Below are positions 6,511 to 14,130 of a stretch of 19,056 nt of DNA, piece after piece; the stretch's first letter is position 1, and every line of letters begins with the position of its first letter. Below the pieces are notes generated by a model. The model was given only the letters and a program-made list of their open reading frames with translations, did not search any database and had not been told where the DNA came from. The position numbers were made by a program, and so were the translations under genes. Source of the DNA: Firmicutes bacterium UBA4916 (lineage in GTDB: Bacteria; Bacillota; Clostridia; Tissierellales; Tepidimicrobiaceae); NCBI GenBank assembly GCA_002398845.1, contig DHBY01000017.1:36936-55991 (forward strand), written 5' to 3'.

Positions 6511-7536
6511 CTAGTCTAAGATGTAAACTTTTACTTTTCTTTTACCAAAGTTTTTTACTTCCTTAGCAGTGCTAAAGAACAAATCAATTTTGCTGTTCTT
6601 AATAGCACCACCGGTGTCCTCTGCTACACAAAAACCATAATCTTTGGTACCATCAAGGCTTTCCACATATAATTTAGTACCTAAAGGTATTATCCTTGGA
6701 TCTATAGCTACGGCTCCTACTCTTGCTTTAGTGCCAGAGGCGGTAATACCATAATATTTATCCCCAGGCCTTTTGCCGCAGCTTTCATAAGAATTGTCAT
6801 AAGCAGTAGCCATCATAATAAGAGATTTTCTATATCTTGTATTTCCTCGAGAAGACATAATCATATTTCTTGTACCCTTCTCTGTTATTTTAGGGACGGG
6901 TTCGTTAATTATTTCCTCTCCAACAATATTTTCTGATACAAGTTTATCATTTTCAAATACTTTTTTTATCTTTATATTTTTTAGGCCATCTTTTCCTTCT
7001 TGAAGAACTTTAACAACGCCAATATCAACTTTACCTGATTTTTTAACAATATTTTCGTAAGGAATAACTTTTTCTACTTCCTCCACTACTTCCTTAACCT
7101 TAAAGATTTGAATTTCACCTCCAGAAGCTACATTATCATTAAGGCCAGGATAAGTATAGTCTTTTTTACCTAGCTCCACATTTGAGTCCTTTAATATATC
7201 TTTGACTTTAACATGGACTGATTTTATTTCACCTTTTTTATCGCCTATGGCTAATATATAAGGCTTAGGTGTTTTTATAATTATGCTCATATTGTTTTCC
7301 AATTTTGTGCCTAATGGAACATTTATATATGCACCCTCATCTAGTGAAATTTTTTCTGCCTTAAGAAGCCCTTCCACTGTATTGGCATAGGAAACTACCT
7401 CTTTCTTTTTATTGTCAATAGAGATGGTAACTTCTTTAGCTGAGCATATATACGCTCCTAAAGATAAACTTGCAGCTATAGTGAGGATAGTCAAGATTTT
7501 AAAGTGGTTCGCCTTTTTGACTGAAAATTCTTTCAT
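6511..7536 (-). CDS. YabE-like secreted cell-wall protein (DUF348 x2, G5, 3D domain)
   Basis: A 341-residue exported protein. Residues 10-33 form a single hydrophobic signal/anchor segment after a basic N-terminus. Two DUF348-type repeats follow (about 34-78 and 88-130), then a G5-like adhesion domain (about 148-220, ending E-P-V-P-K-I-T-E-K-G-T) and a C-terminal 3D domain (242-341). The 3D domain has D247 (ATAYD), D279 (AIDPR), D307 (AEDTGG) and D318 (KIDLFF), the acidic pattern of the MltA/3D barrel. It is predicted to cleave peptidoglycan as a lytic transglycosylase at the cell surface. The start has an AGGAGG SD and a consensus promoter. In Bacillus the homologous yabE lies between yabD and rnmV; here it is relocated. 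Confidence 0.9.
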   Translation of the reverse strand: MKEFSVKKANHFKILTILTIAASLSLGAYICSAKEVTISIDNKKKEVVSYANTVEGLLKAEKISLDEGAYINVPLGTKLENNMSIIIKTPKPYILAIGDKKGEIKSVHVKVKDILKDSNVELGKKDYTYPGLNDNVASGGEIQIFKVKEVVEEVEKVIPYENIVKKSGKVDIGVVKVLQEGKDGLKNIKIKKVFENDKLVSENIVGEEIINEPVPKITEKGTRNMIMSSRGNTRYRKSLIMMATAYDNSYESCGKRPGDKYYGITASGTKARVGAVAIDPRIIPLGTKLYVESLDGTKDYGFCVAEDTGGAIKNSKIDLFFSTAKEVKNFGKRKVKVYILD

Positions 7537-7568
7537 GTTTTTACCTCCTATATTTTTAACTGTATAGT

Positions 7569-7597
7569 ATTCTATTCAAAAAGTATTTTTCTGTCAA
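7569..7597 (-). promoter_or_regulatory. SigA promoter of the YabE-like gene
   Basis: Minus-strand TTGACA (7592-7597), 17-nt spacer and TAGAAT (7569-7574), about 35 nt upstream of the start codon. Near-perfect vegetative promoter. Confidence 0.85.
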
Positions 7598-7810
7598 ATA
7601 TTTTTGTAAATAACTGCCATGAAAATGTAAAAAACAGGATAAAACCCGACTAAAAATTATTATTTCCCACACTTTTCAATATATTCATAAAAAAATAAAA
7701 TAGTATTAGAAAATAGTATTAATCTATATTCAAGGAAAGGAAGAATTTACCTTATGTAACTTGCGAATTCATTTCTCGAAGAATTGTTAAGTTTTTGTAA
7801 CAATTAGAAA
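7598..7810. other. Gene-free AT-rich spacer
   Basis: The stretch upstream of the YabE-like promoter shows no credible coding region on either strand. It contains a direct repeat AATAGTATTA (two copies 13 bp apart near 7701-7725) and a perfect 8-bp inverted repeat AATTGTTA (7782-7789) / TAACAATT (7798-7805) with a loop of 8. The latter lies just past the terminator of the Pro/Met-rich gene. Function unknown. Confidence 0.5.
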
Positions 7811-7830
7811 TGCCTTCTAATCAGAAGGCA
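7811..7830 (-). terminator. Terminator of the Pro/Met-rich gene
   Basis: TGCCTTCT / AGAAGGCA perfect 8-bp stem with a 4-nt loop. On the minus strand it is followed by TTTCTAATTGTT, a short T-rich tract, 7 nt after the stop codon of the gene. Confidence 0.75.
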
Positions 7831-7836
7831 CTTCTA

Positions 7837-8145
7837 TCATTTATTTTCCTCGGGATAGTATGGATATAATTCATTTATATCTATGGATTGAATAGGTGTA
7901 TAGTAGTCCATATCCATTGGATAAGGTGTTGGATAATTTCCACATTGCATCATACACACTCTAACACATTCTCTAAATCTAGGATTCATCATAGGACACA
8001 TAGGCTCAGGCATAGGCATTGGTTGAGGCATAGGCATAGGTTGAGGCATAGGCATAGGTTCGGGCATTGGCATTGGTCTACATGGGTCCATTGGATATAG
8101 TGGTGGAACTGCAGGATGGTGGCAATTTTGATTATCTTGATACAT
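7837..8145 (-). CDS. Small Pro/Met-repeat, Cys-rich protein (putative spore coat)
   Basis: A 102-residue low-complexity protein of no recognised family. The N-terminus has C-H-H and C-R-P. Residues ~24-48 consist of PMPMPE/PMPMPQ hexapeptides. A Cys cluster follows (E-C-V-R-V-C-M-M-Q-C-G-N-Y), then a Tyr/Pro-rich acidic tail (M-D-M-D-Y-Y...L-Y-P-Y-Y-P-E-E-N-K). Pro-, Tyr- and Cys-rich composition and small size are common among clostridial spore coat or exosporium proteins. The upstream SigK-like promoter agrees with that role, but it is inference. GGGAGTTG serves as SD with a longer-than-usual spacer. The gene is divergent from the metG leader and has its own terminator. Confidence 0.8.
   Translation of the reverse strand: MYQDNQNCHHPAVPPLYPMDPCRPMPMPEPMPMPQPMPMPQPMPMPEPMCPMMNPRFRECVRVCMMQCGNYPTPYPMDMDYYTPIQSIDINELYPYYPEENK
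8009..8080 (-). repeat. Four 18-bp tandem repeats encoding PMPMP(Q/E)
   Basis: Consecutive units start at 8009, 8027, 8045 and 8063 (unit GGCATAGGCATAGGTTGA with few changes); a degenerate fifth unit precedes at 7991. In-frame 18-bp units allow the repeat number to change by slippage without breaking the gene. Confidence 0.85.
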
Positions 8146-8183
8146 TAAAAATCAACTCCCTATTTAATTATTTTAATTAATAT

Positions 8184-8210
8184 TAGTATATGTATTGTCT
8201 AAGCTGTGGT
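8184..8210 (-). promoter_or_regulatory. SigK-like sporulation promoter
   Basis: Minus-strand CATATACTA (8184-8192) fits the SigK -10 CATAnnnTA exactly. An AC at 8209-8210 lies 16 nt further upstream, as the minimal SigK -35 requires. It lies about 45 nt before the Pro/Met-rich gene. No SigA-type -35/-10 pair was seen for that gene. Confidence 0.5.
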
Positions 8211-8228
8211 CACTATAATATTTTCACC

Positions 8229-8257
8229 TTGACAAAAATAAAAGTTTATTGTATATT
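8229..8257 (+). promoter_or_regulatory. SigA promoter of the metG T-box operon
   Basis: TTGACA (8229-8234), 17-nt spacer, TATATT (8252-8257). Transcription would begin near 8264, just before the T-box leader. Confidence 0.88.
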
Positions 8258-8289
8258 GTTTAGATAAATAGGTCATATTAAATAAAAGT

Positions 8290-8541
8290 AATGAAGGGAA
8301 GAGTAGGCTTAATCTAAGACACTAGAGAGCTGGGGTTGGTGGAAACCAGCGTTTAAGATTAATCTGAACATGGCCCCTAAACTTTACAGCTGAAAGGATT
8401 TTAGGCTGTAACGGCAGCATCCGTTATTATATGCTGGGTTTATAGGTAACCTATAGAGGTTTAAACTGTGAAGTTTAAACGAACTAGAGTGGTAACACGA
8501 GAGCTTGTCTTCGTCTCTATTAAGAGATGGAGGCTTTTTTA
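8290..8541 (+). promoter_or_regulatory. T-box leader of metG (AUG specifier)
   Basis: A tRNA-sensing T-box riboswitch. Stem I base pairs AGGG (8295-8298) with CCCT (8375-8378). The specifier loop holds AGTA on its 5' side and GAAC-ATG on its 3' side, so the specifier is AUG (8370-8372) for tRNA(Met). Above it TTAATCT (8309-8315) pairs with AGATTAA (8356-8362). The apical GCTGGGGTTGGTGGAAACCAGC region is the usual AG-bulge/distal loop. The T-box AGAGTGGTAACACGA (8486-8500) carries the UGGU bulge (8490-8493) that pairs with the uncharged tRNA ACCA end. A terminator follows. Uncharged tRNA(Met) is expected to favour the antiterminator and turn on metG. Confidence 0.93.
8507..8540 (+). terminator. 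Regulated T-box terminator
   Basis: A 12-bp stem (8507-8518 with 8523-8534, several G-U pairs), loop ATTA and six T. Its upstream neighbourhood is the T-box sequence, which can form the competing antiterminator. Confidence 0.88.
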
Positions 8542-8577
8542 TTTATATGAGTTTATGAAATAGGAGGAGGGAATAGA

Positions 8578-10527
8578 ATGAAAAAATATTATATTACAAC
8601 GCCTATATATTATCCAAGTGACAATCTTCATATAGGTCATACTTATACAACTATAGCAGCAGATACATTAAAAAAATTTAAAAAAGCACAAGGATATGAT
8701 GCTTATTTAGTAACAGGTTCCGATGAACACGGTCAAAAAATCCAAGAAAAAGCAAGAGAAAACAATATGGAACCAAAACAGTATGTTGACGGAATAGTTA
8801 GCAATATAAAAAAACTTTGGGGAATGTTAGGAATTGAATATGATGAATTTATAAGAACTACTGACGAACATCATGAAAAAGCAGTACAAAAAATATTTGA
8901 AAAGTTATACAAACAGGGGGATATTTATAAATCTAATTACGAAGGCTTATACTGTACCCCTTGTGAATCTTTCTGGTCAGAAGCTCAATTAGTAGATGGA
9001 AAATGCCCTGACTGTGGTAGAGATGTTCATTTGGCAAAAGAAGAAGCTTATTTTTTCAGATTATCTAAATATAGGGATAGGATAATAGAGTTTTATAAAG
9101 AACATCCAGACTTTTTACAACCTGAATCAAGGAAAAATGAAATGTTAAACAATTTTTTAAATGAAGGGCTAGAAGATTTATGCGTATCTAGAACTAGCTT
9201 CGATTGGGGAATAAAAGTACCTTTCGATCCAAAACATGTAGTATATGTATGGATAGATGCCCTACTTTGCTATATTACTGCTTTAGGATATGGCACTGAA
9301 AATGATGAAAAGTTTAAAAAATATTGGCCAGCAGATGTACATTTAGTAGGAAAAGAAATAGTTAGATTTCATACTATAATTTGGCCTGCAGTATTGATGG
9401 CATTAGATATGGAATTACCAAAAAAGGTATTTGGTCATGGTTGGATACTATTTGAAAATGATAAAATGTCAAAATCCAAAGGAAATGTTATATATCCCGA
9501 ACCACTAATAGAATTATATGGCATAGATGCTTTTAGATATTTCTTACTTAGGGAGTTTTCCTTCGGTCAAGATGGTTCTTTTTCAAGGGAGAAGTTTTTA
9601 CAAAGACTAAACTCAGACTTGGCTAATGACTTAGGCAATTTAGTAAGCAGAACTGTTACTATGGTAGAAAAATATAATGAGGGAATATTGCCAAAACCAG
9701 TAAAAAAAGATGAAATAGACAAATCCTTAATAGAAGTAGCTATAAATGCAGAGACAAAAGTAGAACAAAATATGGATAAACTAAACTATAGTCAGGCCTT
9801 AGAGGAAATATGGAAACTAATAAGAAGGACTAACAAATATATCGATGAAACCACACCTTGGGTATTGGCTAAAGAGGAAAACAAAGAAAGATTGGATACC
9901 GTATTATATAATTTAACTGAAAGCATAAGGATTATAGCCATACTCATCAGCCCATTTATGGAAAGAACATCTAAAGAAATATTAAAACAAATTGGCTTAA
10001 AAGAAAAGATTAATTGGGAAGAAGCAAAATTATGGGGTAAAATAGAACCAGGTACAAAAGTCCAAAAAGGAGAAGTCCTATTTCCAAGATTGGATATAGA
10101 AAAAGAATTGGTAAGGCTTAATGAAGCAAACCAAAAATTAATTATGGAAAGAGGTAAGAAAAAGGTGGAAGAAAAAAAGGTAGAAGCTGAAGAAACAGGA
10201 GAAAAATTTATAACCATAGATGATTTCGCGAAAATTCAATTTAAAGTAGCAGAGATTATAGAAGCTAAAGAACATCCAGATGCAGATAAACTTCTCATTT
10301 TACAGTTAAAAATAGGAGAAGAAACAAGGCAAGTAGTATCAGGAATAAAGAAATACTATTCTCCAGAAGATTTGATTGGTAAAAAGGTGGTTGTAGTGGC
10401 TAATTTAAAACCAATTAAACTTAGAGGAGTAGAATCAAAAGGTATGATTCTTGCAGCTGGAAAGGATGGTAAACTTACCCTTGTATCTACATTAGAAGAT
10501 ATAGAATCAGGGGCCACCATATCATAA
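8578..10527 (+). CDS. metG: Methionyl-tRNA synthetase
   Basis: A 649-residue class I aminoacyl-tRNA synthetase that charges tRNA(Met) in the cytoplasm. The HIGH motif is at 18-21 and KMSKS at 296-300. One zinc knuckle, C126-T-P-C129 and C143-P-D-C146, lies in the connective-peptide domain. The anticodon-binding helical domain spans about 370-510. A C-terminal Trbp111-like tRNA-binding OB fold (about 545-649: F-A-K-I-Q-F-K-V-A-E-I, then L-R-G-V-E-S-K-G-M-I-L-A-A) dimerises the enzyme, as in Bacillus MetS. SD GGAGGAGGG precedes the ATG. Controlled by the upstream T-box. tatD follows 11 nt downstream in the same operon. Confidence 0.98.
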   Translation: MKKYYITTPIYYPSDNLHIGHTYTTIAADTLKKFKKAQGYDAYLVTGSDEHGQKIQEKARENNMEPKQYVDGIVSNIKKLWGMLGIEYDEFIRTTDEHHEKAVQKIFEKLYKQGDIYKSNYEGLYCTPCESFWSEAQLVDGKCPDCGRDVHLAKEEAYFFRLSKYRDRIIEFYKEHPDFLQPESRKNEMLNNFLNEGLEDLCVSRTSFDWGIKVPFDPKHVVYVWIDALLCYITALGYGTENDEKFKKYWPADVHLVGKEIVRFHTIIWPAVLMALDMELPKKVFGHGWILFENDKMSKSKGNVIYPEPLIELYGIDAFRYFLLREFSFGQDGSFSREKFLQRLNSDLANDLGNLVSRTVTMVEKYNEGILPKPVKKDEIDKSLIEVAINAETKVEQNMDKLNYSQALEEIWKLIRRTNKYIDETTPWVLAKEENKERLDTVLYNLTESIRIIAILISPFMERTSKEILKQIGLKEKINWEEAKLWGKIEPGTKVQKGEVLFPRLDIEKELVRLNEANQKLIMERGKKKVEEKKVEAEETGEKFITIDDFAKIQFKVAEIIEAKEHPDADKLLILQLKIGEETRQVVSGIKKYYSPEDLIGKKVVVVANLKPIKLRGVESKGMILAAGKDGKLTLVSTLEDIESGATIS

Positions 10528-10538
10528 GGGGTGAAAAA

Positions 10539-11306
10539 ATGTTAATAGACAGTCATGCTCATCTAGATGATGAAAGATTTGATAAGGATAGGGATAGACT
10601 TATCAAATCTTTAAAAGAATCAGGAATAGATTTAATCATAAACCCAGGCTCAGATTTAGGTTCTAGCATTAAAGCAGTATCCCTATCAGAACAATATGAT
10701 AATATCTATGCTGCAGTGGGGGTCCACCCTCACTCAGCTAAGGAAATGGATGAATCTACAATAGAAGTACTAAAATCTTTTACAAATAGAGATAAAGTAG
10801 TAGCTATAGGAGAGATTGGACTAGACTATTATTACGACAACTCTCCGAGGGAAATTCAAAGGCAAAAATTTGTAGAACAGCTAGAATTAGCTAAAGAAGT
10901 GAATTTGCCAGTTATTATCCATACAAGAGATGCAGCTCAGGAAACCTTTGATATATTAAAAGAAGCCCAAGATGGTAGCTTAAAAGGGGTTCTCCATTGC
11001 TATTCAGGTAGTGTGGAAATGGCATTAGAATATGTAAAGATGGGTTTCTATATTTCCCTAGGTGGACCTATAACTTTCAAGAATGCTAGAGTTTCTAGAG
11101 AAGTAGCTAAGGCAGTTCCTATAGATAGACTACTAATAGAAACAGATTCCCCATATCTAACACCAGAACCATACAGAGGCAAAAGAAATGAGCCCCTATT
11201 CGTAAGATACGTGGCAGGCACCATAGCAGAAATAAGGGGCATAAACTTTGATGAATTAGCAAAGGAAACTTCGGAAAACGCAAAAAGACTATTTAGAATA
11301 GCTTAA
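10539..11306 (+). CDS. tatD: TatD-family metal-dependent hydrolase/DNase
   Basis: A 255-residue TIM-barrel hydrolase. The metal ligands of the family are all visible: H6 and H8 (S-H-A-H-L-D), E92 (G-E-I-G-L-D-Y), H128 (I-I-H-T-R-D-A), H153 (L-H-C-Y-S-G-S) and D203 (E-T-D-S-P-Y-L-T-P). TatD enzymes are 3'-exonucleases acting on DNA/RNA, and some members are D-aminoacyl-tRNA deacylases; the exact substrate here is inferred only. It lies 11 nt after metG with SD GGGGTG, like Bacillus metS-yabD. A miniature element begins 7 nt after the stop. Confidence 0.94.
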   Translation: MLIDSHAHLDDERFDKDRDRLIKSLKESGIDLIINPGSDLGSSIKAVSLSEQYDNIYAAVGVHPHSAKEMDESTIEVLKSFTNRDKVVAIGEIGLDYYYDNSPREIQRQKFVEQLELAKEVNLPVIIHTRDAAQETFDILKEAQDGSLKGVLHCYSGSVEMALEYVKMGFYISLGGPITFKNARVSREVAKAVPIDRLLIETDSPYLTPEPYRGKRNEPLFVRYVAGTIAEIRGINFDELAKETSENAKRLFRIA

Positions 11307-11312
11307 TCAAAG

Positions 11313-11429
11313 TACAATGCACAATGCACAATTAAAAACAAAAACCAATTGTAGGGGCGACCTATGGTCGCCCAATAATGACCCCAAAGATAGACCCCTA
11401 AAATTGTGAACTGTGCATTGTGAATTGAA
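11313..11429 (+). mobile_element. Palindromic miniature element (MITE-like), copy B
   Basis: Terminal inverted repeats (ACAATGCACAATGCACAATT and its counterpart AATTGTGAACTGTGCATTGT) flank a central palindrome GGGCGACCTATGGTCGCCC. It is inverted relative to copy A at 6371-6493 and closely similar to it along the whole length. It contains no gene. It fills the tatD-rnmV gap and separates the rnmV start from the metG operon by a strong RNA hairpin. Confidence 0.87.
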
Positions 11430-11445
11430 AAAAGGTGGTGGTTTT

Positions 11446-11988
11446 TTGATAAAAGAAATAATTGTTGTGGAAGGAAGAGATGATATAGTAGCGGTAAAAA
11501 ATGCAGTAGAAGCAGAGGTAATAGCCACAGGAGGGTTTGGATACGATAAGGCTTTTATAGAAAATTTAAAGATAGTTGCTGAAAAAAGAGGTATAATAAT
11601 CTTAACGGATCCAGATTTTGCAGGAGAGCAGATAAGAAAAAGTTTATGTAAAAATATTAAAAATTGTAAGCATGCATTTTTACCTCGAGGGAAGGCCTTA
11701 AAAAAAGGAGATATAGGAGTAGAAAATGCCACAAAAGAAGATATAATTGAAGCCATCAACAAAGCAAGACCAGTATTTACAGAAAAAAGAGAGGAATTTA
11801 CCAAAAGCGATTTAATAGAACTAGGATTAATTGGAATATCAAACTCTCAAAAAAGAAGAGAAAAACTTGGGGATATCCTTGGCATAGGCTATGCTAATTC
11901 TAAACAATTTTTAAGTAGATTAAATAGCTTTGGAATAACAAGAGAAGAATTTGTAAAAGCACTGGAGAGGATGGAAGAGGATGATTGA
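11446..11988 (+). CDS. rnmV: Ribonuclease M5 (5S rRNA maturation)
   Basis: A 180-residue Toprim-domain nuclease that trims both ends of the 5S rRNA precursor in low-GC Gram-positives, working on the L18-bound ribonucleoprotein. V-V-E-G-R-D-D gives the Toprim glutamate (E9), and L-T-D-P-D-F-A-G supplies D55 and D57. The chosen start is the TTG at 11446 behind AAAGGTGGTGG, which yields the family N-terminus I-K-E-I-I-V-V-E-G. An in-frame GTG at 11413 lies inside the miniature element, has no SD and would add 11 foreign residues. It overlaps ksgA by 8 nt, as in Bacillus. Confidence 0.94.
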   Translation: MIKEIIVVEGRDDIVAVKNAVEAEVIATGGFGYDKAFIENLKIVAEKRGIIILTDPDFAGEQIRKSLCKNIKNCKHAFLPRGKALKKGDIGVENATKEDIIEAINKARPVFTEKREEFTKSDLIELGLIGISNSQKRREKLGDILGIGYANSKQFLSRLNSFGITREEFVKALERMEEDD

Positions 11989-12850
11989 TAAAAGATTGTA
12001 CTCTCCTAAATATGTTAGAGAGATTCTTGATAGATATGGATTTAAATTTTCAAAGAGTTTAGGGCAAAACTTTCTTATAGATGGAAACATAGTGAGAAAG
12101 ATTTCTCAGGCAGGAGATATTACAAAAGAAGATTATGTATTAGAGATTGGACCGGGCATAGGAACCTTAACGGAGGAATTAGCCTTAAATGCAAAAAAAG
12201 TAGTAGCAGTAGAGCTAGATGAATCCTTGCTTCCCGTACTAGATGAGACCCTAAGGGATTATGATAATATTGAAATTATCCACGGAGATATTCTAAAGGT
12301 GGATATCCATAAGCTAATAGAGGAAAAACTAGGAGGAGGGCCTGTAAAGGTTGTAGCTAATCTTCCCTATTATGTGACTACTCCTATAATAGCAAGGCTA
12401 ATAGAGGAGGATTTAAACATTCATTCCATAATAGTAATGATTCAAAAAGAAGTAGCAGATAGAATAGTAGCAGTGCCTAATAATAAACAATATGGTTCCC
12501 TCTCCGTATTTGTAAACTTTTATACTCATGCAGAAATAATGGTAAAGGTATCCAAAACCGTATTTATGCCTCAGCCCAAGGTGGACTCAGCAGTAATAAA
12601 ACTGGTATTAAAAAAAGAACTACCAGATGTAGATAGGAAGGTGTTTTTTAAGGTAGTAAAATCAGCTTTTGGGAAAAGAAGAAAAACTATATTAAATTCA
12701 TTATCTTCCAGTGGGCTAGGACTTGATAAGGAAATTATAAAAGAAGTATTAGAAAAGTCAGAGATTCCCCTAGAGAAAAGAGCAGAAAACTTAAATATTG
12801 AAGATTTTCTAAAGATTAGTAAAACATTGCCCCCCTTAGACATATATTAG
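11981..12850 (+). CDS. rsmA: 16S rRNA dimethyladenosine transferase (RsmA/KsgA)
   Basis: A 289-residue SAM-dependent enzyme that dimethylates A1518 and A1519 near the 3' end of 16S rRNA during 30S assembly. Motifs are K-S-L-G-Q-N-F-L near 25, E-I-G-P-G-I-G-T-L-T (55-64, SAM site), V-E-L-D near 78, G-D-I-L near 102 and the catalytic N-L-P-Y-Y at 127-131. A C-terminal basic helical region contains F-G-K-R-R-K-T. Its ATG lies within rnmV with SD GAGAGGATGGAAGAGG-type purines upstream. Length is normal. Confidence 0.97.
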   Translation: MIDKRLYSPKYVREILDRYGFKFSKSLGQNFLIDGNIVRKISQAGDITKEDYVLEIGPGIGTLTEELALNAKKVVAVELDESLLPVLDETLRDYDNIEIIHGDILKVDIHKLIEEKLGGGPVKVVANLPYYVTTPIIARLIEEDLNIHSIIVMIQKEVADRIVAVPNNKQYGSLSVFVNFYTHAEIMVKVSKTVFMPQPKVDSAVIKLVLKKELPDVDRKVFFKVVKSAFGKRRKTILNSLSSSGLGLDKEIIKEVLEKSEIPLEKRAENLNIEDFLKISKTLPPLDIY

Positions 12851-12877
12851 TATAAAGATTAAAAAGGGGGGTTCATA

Positions 12878-14077
12878 ATGCCTGCAGAATATACATACTT
12901 TAGAAAATATATTATTCTGAAAAACGACTATACGAATATCGCTAATTTAAACCCAAAAGGTCATGGAAAAATTGAGGTCAGAGGGTCTAAAGGGGTTATA
13001 AGCTTAAATGTAGAAAACTGCGAATTGGAAAAAGACTATAAAGTATATCTTTTAAAAGATAAAAATGGTGAGGTTTACGAATACGATTTAGGCAGAATAA
13101 TCACTGACGAAAAAGGAAGGTCTAGGACAAATATTACCCTCAATTTAAGAGATTTAGAATCTAAAGGCTTTCCAATAGATGAAATAGATGCTATCCTTAT
13201 AAGAAAGGGTATATATGTATTATTAGGTGGTTATATTGATAAGGACAATGGGGCCATAGATAGATTTATAAAAAGATTTATCTTAGAAAAGAAGGAGGAG
13301 CCTTTTGAAAGCTTTAAGAAGATAGAGAAAAAAGTAGAAAAATTGCCTGAAACAGAATCTATAGAAAAACCTGAAGAAATAATTGAGGAAATAGAAGAGC
13401 CTAGGGTAGTAATCAAAGAAGTAGAAGAGCCCAAGATAATAATCGAAGAAGCCGAAAAAATACAGGAGAACATAGAAGAAACAGAAATTATGGATGAAGA
13501 AAAGGTAAAAGTAGATATGGAAACCATTGAGTACAATAAAGAAGAAGTTTTAGAAAATTTAGAAGAAGGACCTGAACAAAAAGAAGAATATGAAGACTAT
13601 CAATCTTTAGAATATATTAGGCGATTAAACCATAAAAATCAGATGACTAATTATATATTGAGTATATTAAGGTTTTTCCCTTATGTACAGCCTTTGAAGA
13701 TGGACCTTCATGGCTATAGCTGGTGGCGAATAGATAATGATGGCATCGATTCCTATAAAGGGTTTTTACCTTACTATAATTATTTAATGAGCACAAATTA
13801 CAAATATCCTTTCTTAAATAACTCCACCACTTGTTTAAATCTAATTAGGAAATACAATCATTATCTATTTGGAATGTACAAAGACGGAAGGGAAACTAAA
13901 TACTATATCTACGGAGTACCAGGAAGTTTTACTGTAGAAGAACATCCATTTAAAGGGATTACGGGATTTAATACTTGGTATGAGTCAACTAATGGATTAG
14001 GATATTGGATTTTATATATTGACCCTATGACAGGTAAAATAATATACCCCTTAAATCCAATGATACCAGCATATTAG
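12878..14077 (+). CDS. Uncharacterised two-domain protein with acidic linker
   Basis: A 399-residue protein I cannot assign to a named family. Residues 1-135 form a beta-rich domain (K-I-E-V-R-G-S-K-G-V-I-S-L-N-V onward, ending V-L-L-G-G-Y-I-D-K). Residues about 138-245 are a highly acidic Glu/Lys linker with irregular repeats E-E-P-(R/K)-(V/I)-(V/I)-I. Residues about 255-399 form an aromatic, globular C-terminal domain (F-P-Y-V-Q-P, H-G-Y-S-W-W-R-I, Y-Y-I-Y-G-V-P-G-S-F, G-Y-W-I-L-Y-I-D-P). No signal peptide or membrane segment. Similar domain layouts occur in clostridial proteins of unknown role; a spore-related role is only suggested by position, since Bacillus has sporulation genes after ksgA. 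SD GGGGGG precedes the ATG. Confidence 0.85.
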   Translation: MPAEYTYFRKYIILKNDYTNIANLNPKGHGKIEVRGSKGVISLNVENCELEKDYKVYLLKDKNGEVYEYDLGRIITDEKGRSRTNITLNLRDLESKGFPIDEIDAILIRKGIYVLLGGYIDKDNGAIDRFIKRFILEKKEEPFESFKKIEKKVEKLPETESIEKPEEIIEEIEEPRVVIKEVEEPKIIIEEAEKIQENIEETEIMDEEKVKVDMETIEYNKEEVLENLEEGPEQKEEYEDYQSLEYIRRLNHKNQMTNYILSILRFFPYVQPLKMDLHGYSWWRIDNDGIDSYKGFLPYYNYLMSTNYKYPFLNNSTTCLNLIRKYNHYLFGMYKDGRETKYYIYGVPGSFTVEEHPFKGITGFNTWYESTNGLGYWILYIDPMTGKIIYPLNPMIPAY

Positions 14078-14104
14078 ACCTTAAAAATCACAAGAAGGGA
14101 GGTA

Positions 14105-14123
14105 TATTGCATATATTGCAATA
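14105..14123 (+). promoter_or_regulatory. Inverted repeat in the arsR leader (operator or SD-spacing hairpin)
   Basis: TATTGCA (14105-14111) and TGCAATA (14117-14123) form a perfect 7-bp stem with a 5-nt loop. It lies between the purine-rich GGGAGG (14097-14102) and the GTG start at 14131. It may be the binding site of the encoded repressor, or a hairpin that shortens the SD-to-start distance from 28 nt to 9 nt. Confidence 0.5.
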
Positions 14124-14130
14124 AACAAAA

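Noticed and set aside
6893..6902. GGGACGG at about 6896 as a third repeat remnant
   Set aside because: It is within the coding sequence of the YabE-like protein (E-P-V-P-K-I) with no inverted arms.
7888..8100. His/Arg-rich plus-strand ORF opposite the Pro/Met-rich gene
   Set aside because: Its composition is a direct result of the opposite-strand 18-bp repeats; no SD or promoter.
11413..11445. GTG at 11413 as the start of rnmV
   Set aside because: It lies in the miniature element, lacks an SD, and adds residues absent from the family; the TTG at 11446 has a good SD.
11307..11804. 165-codon minus-strand ORF across copy B of the element and rnmV
   Set aside because: It is antisense to RNase M5, starts within it without an SD, and its 3' third is palindromic repeat.
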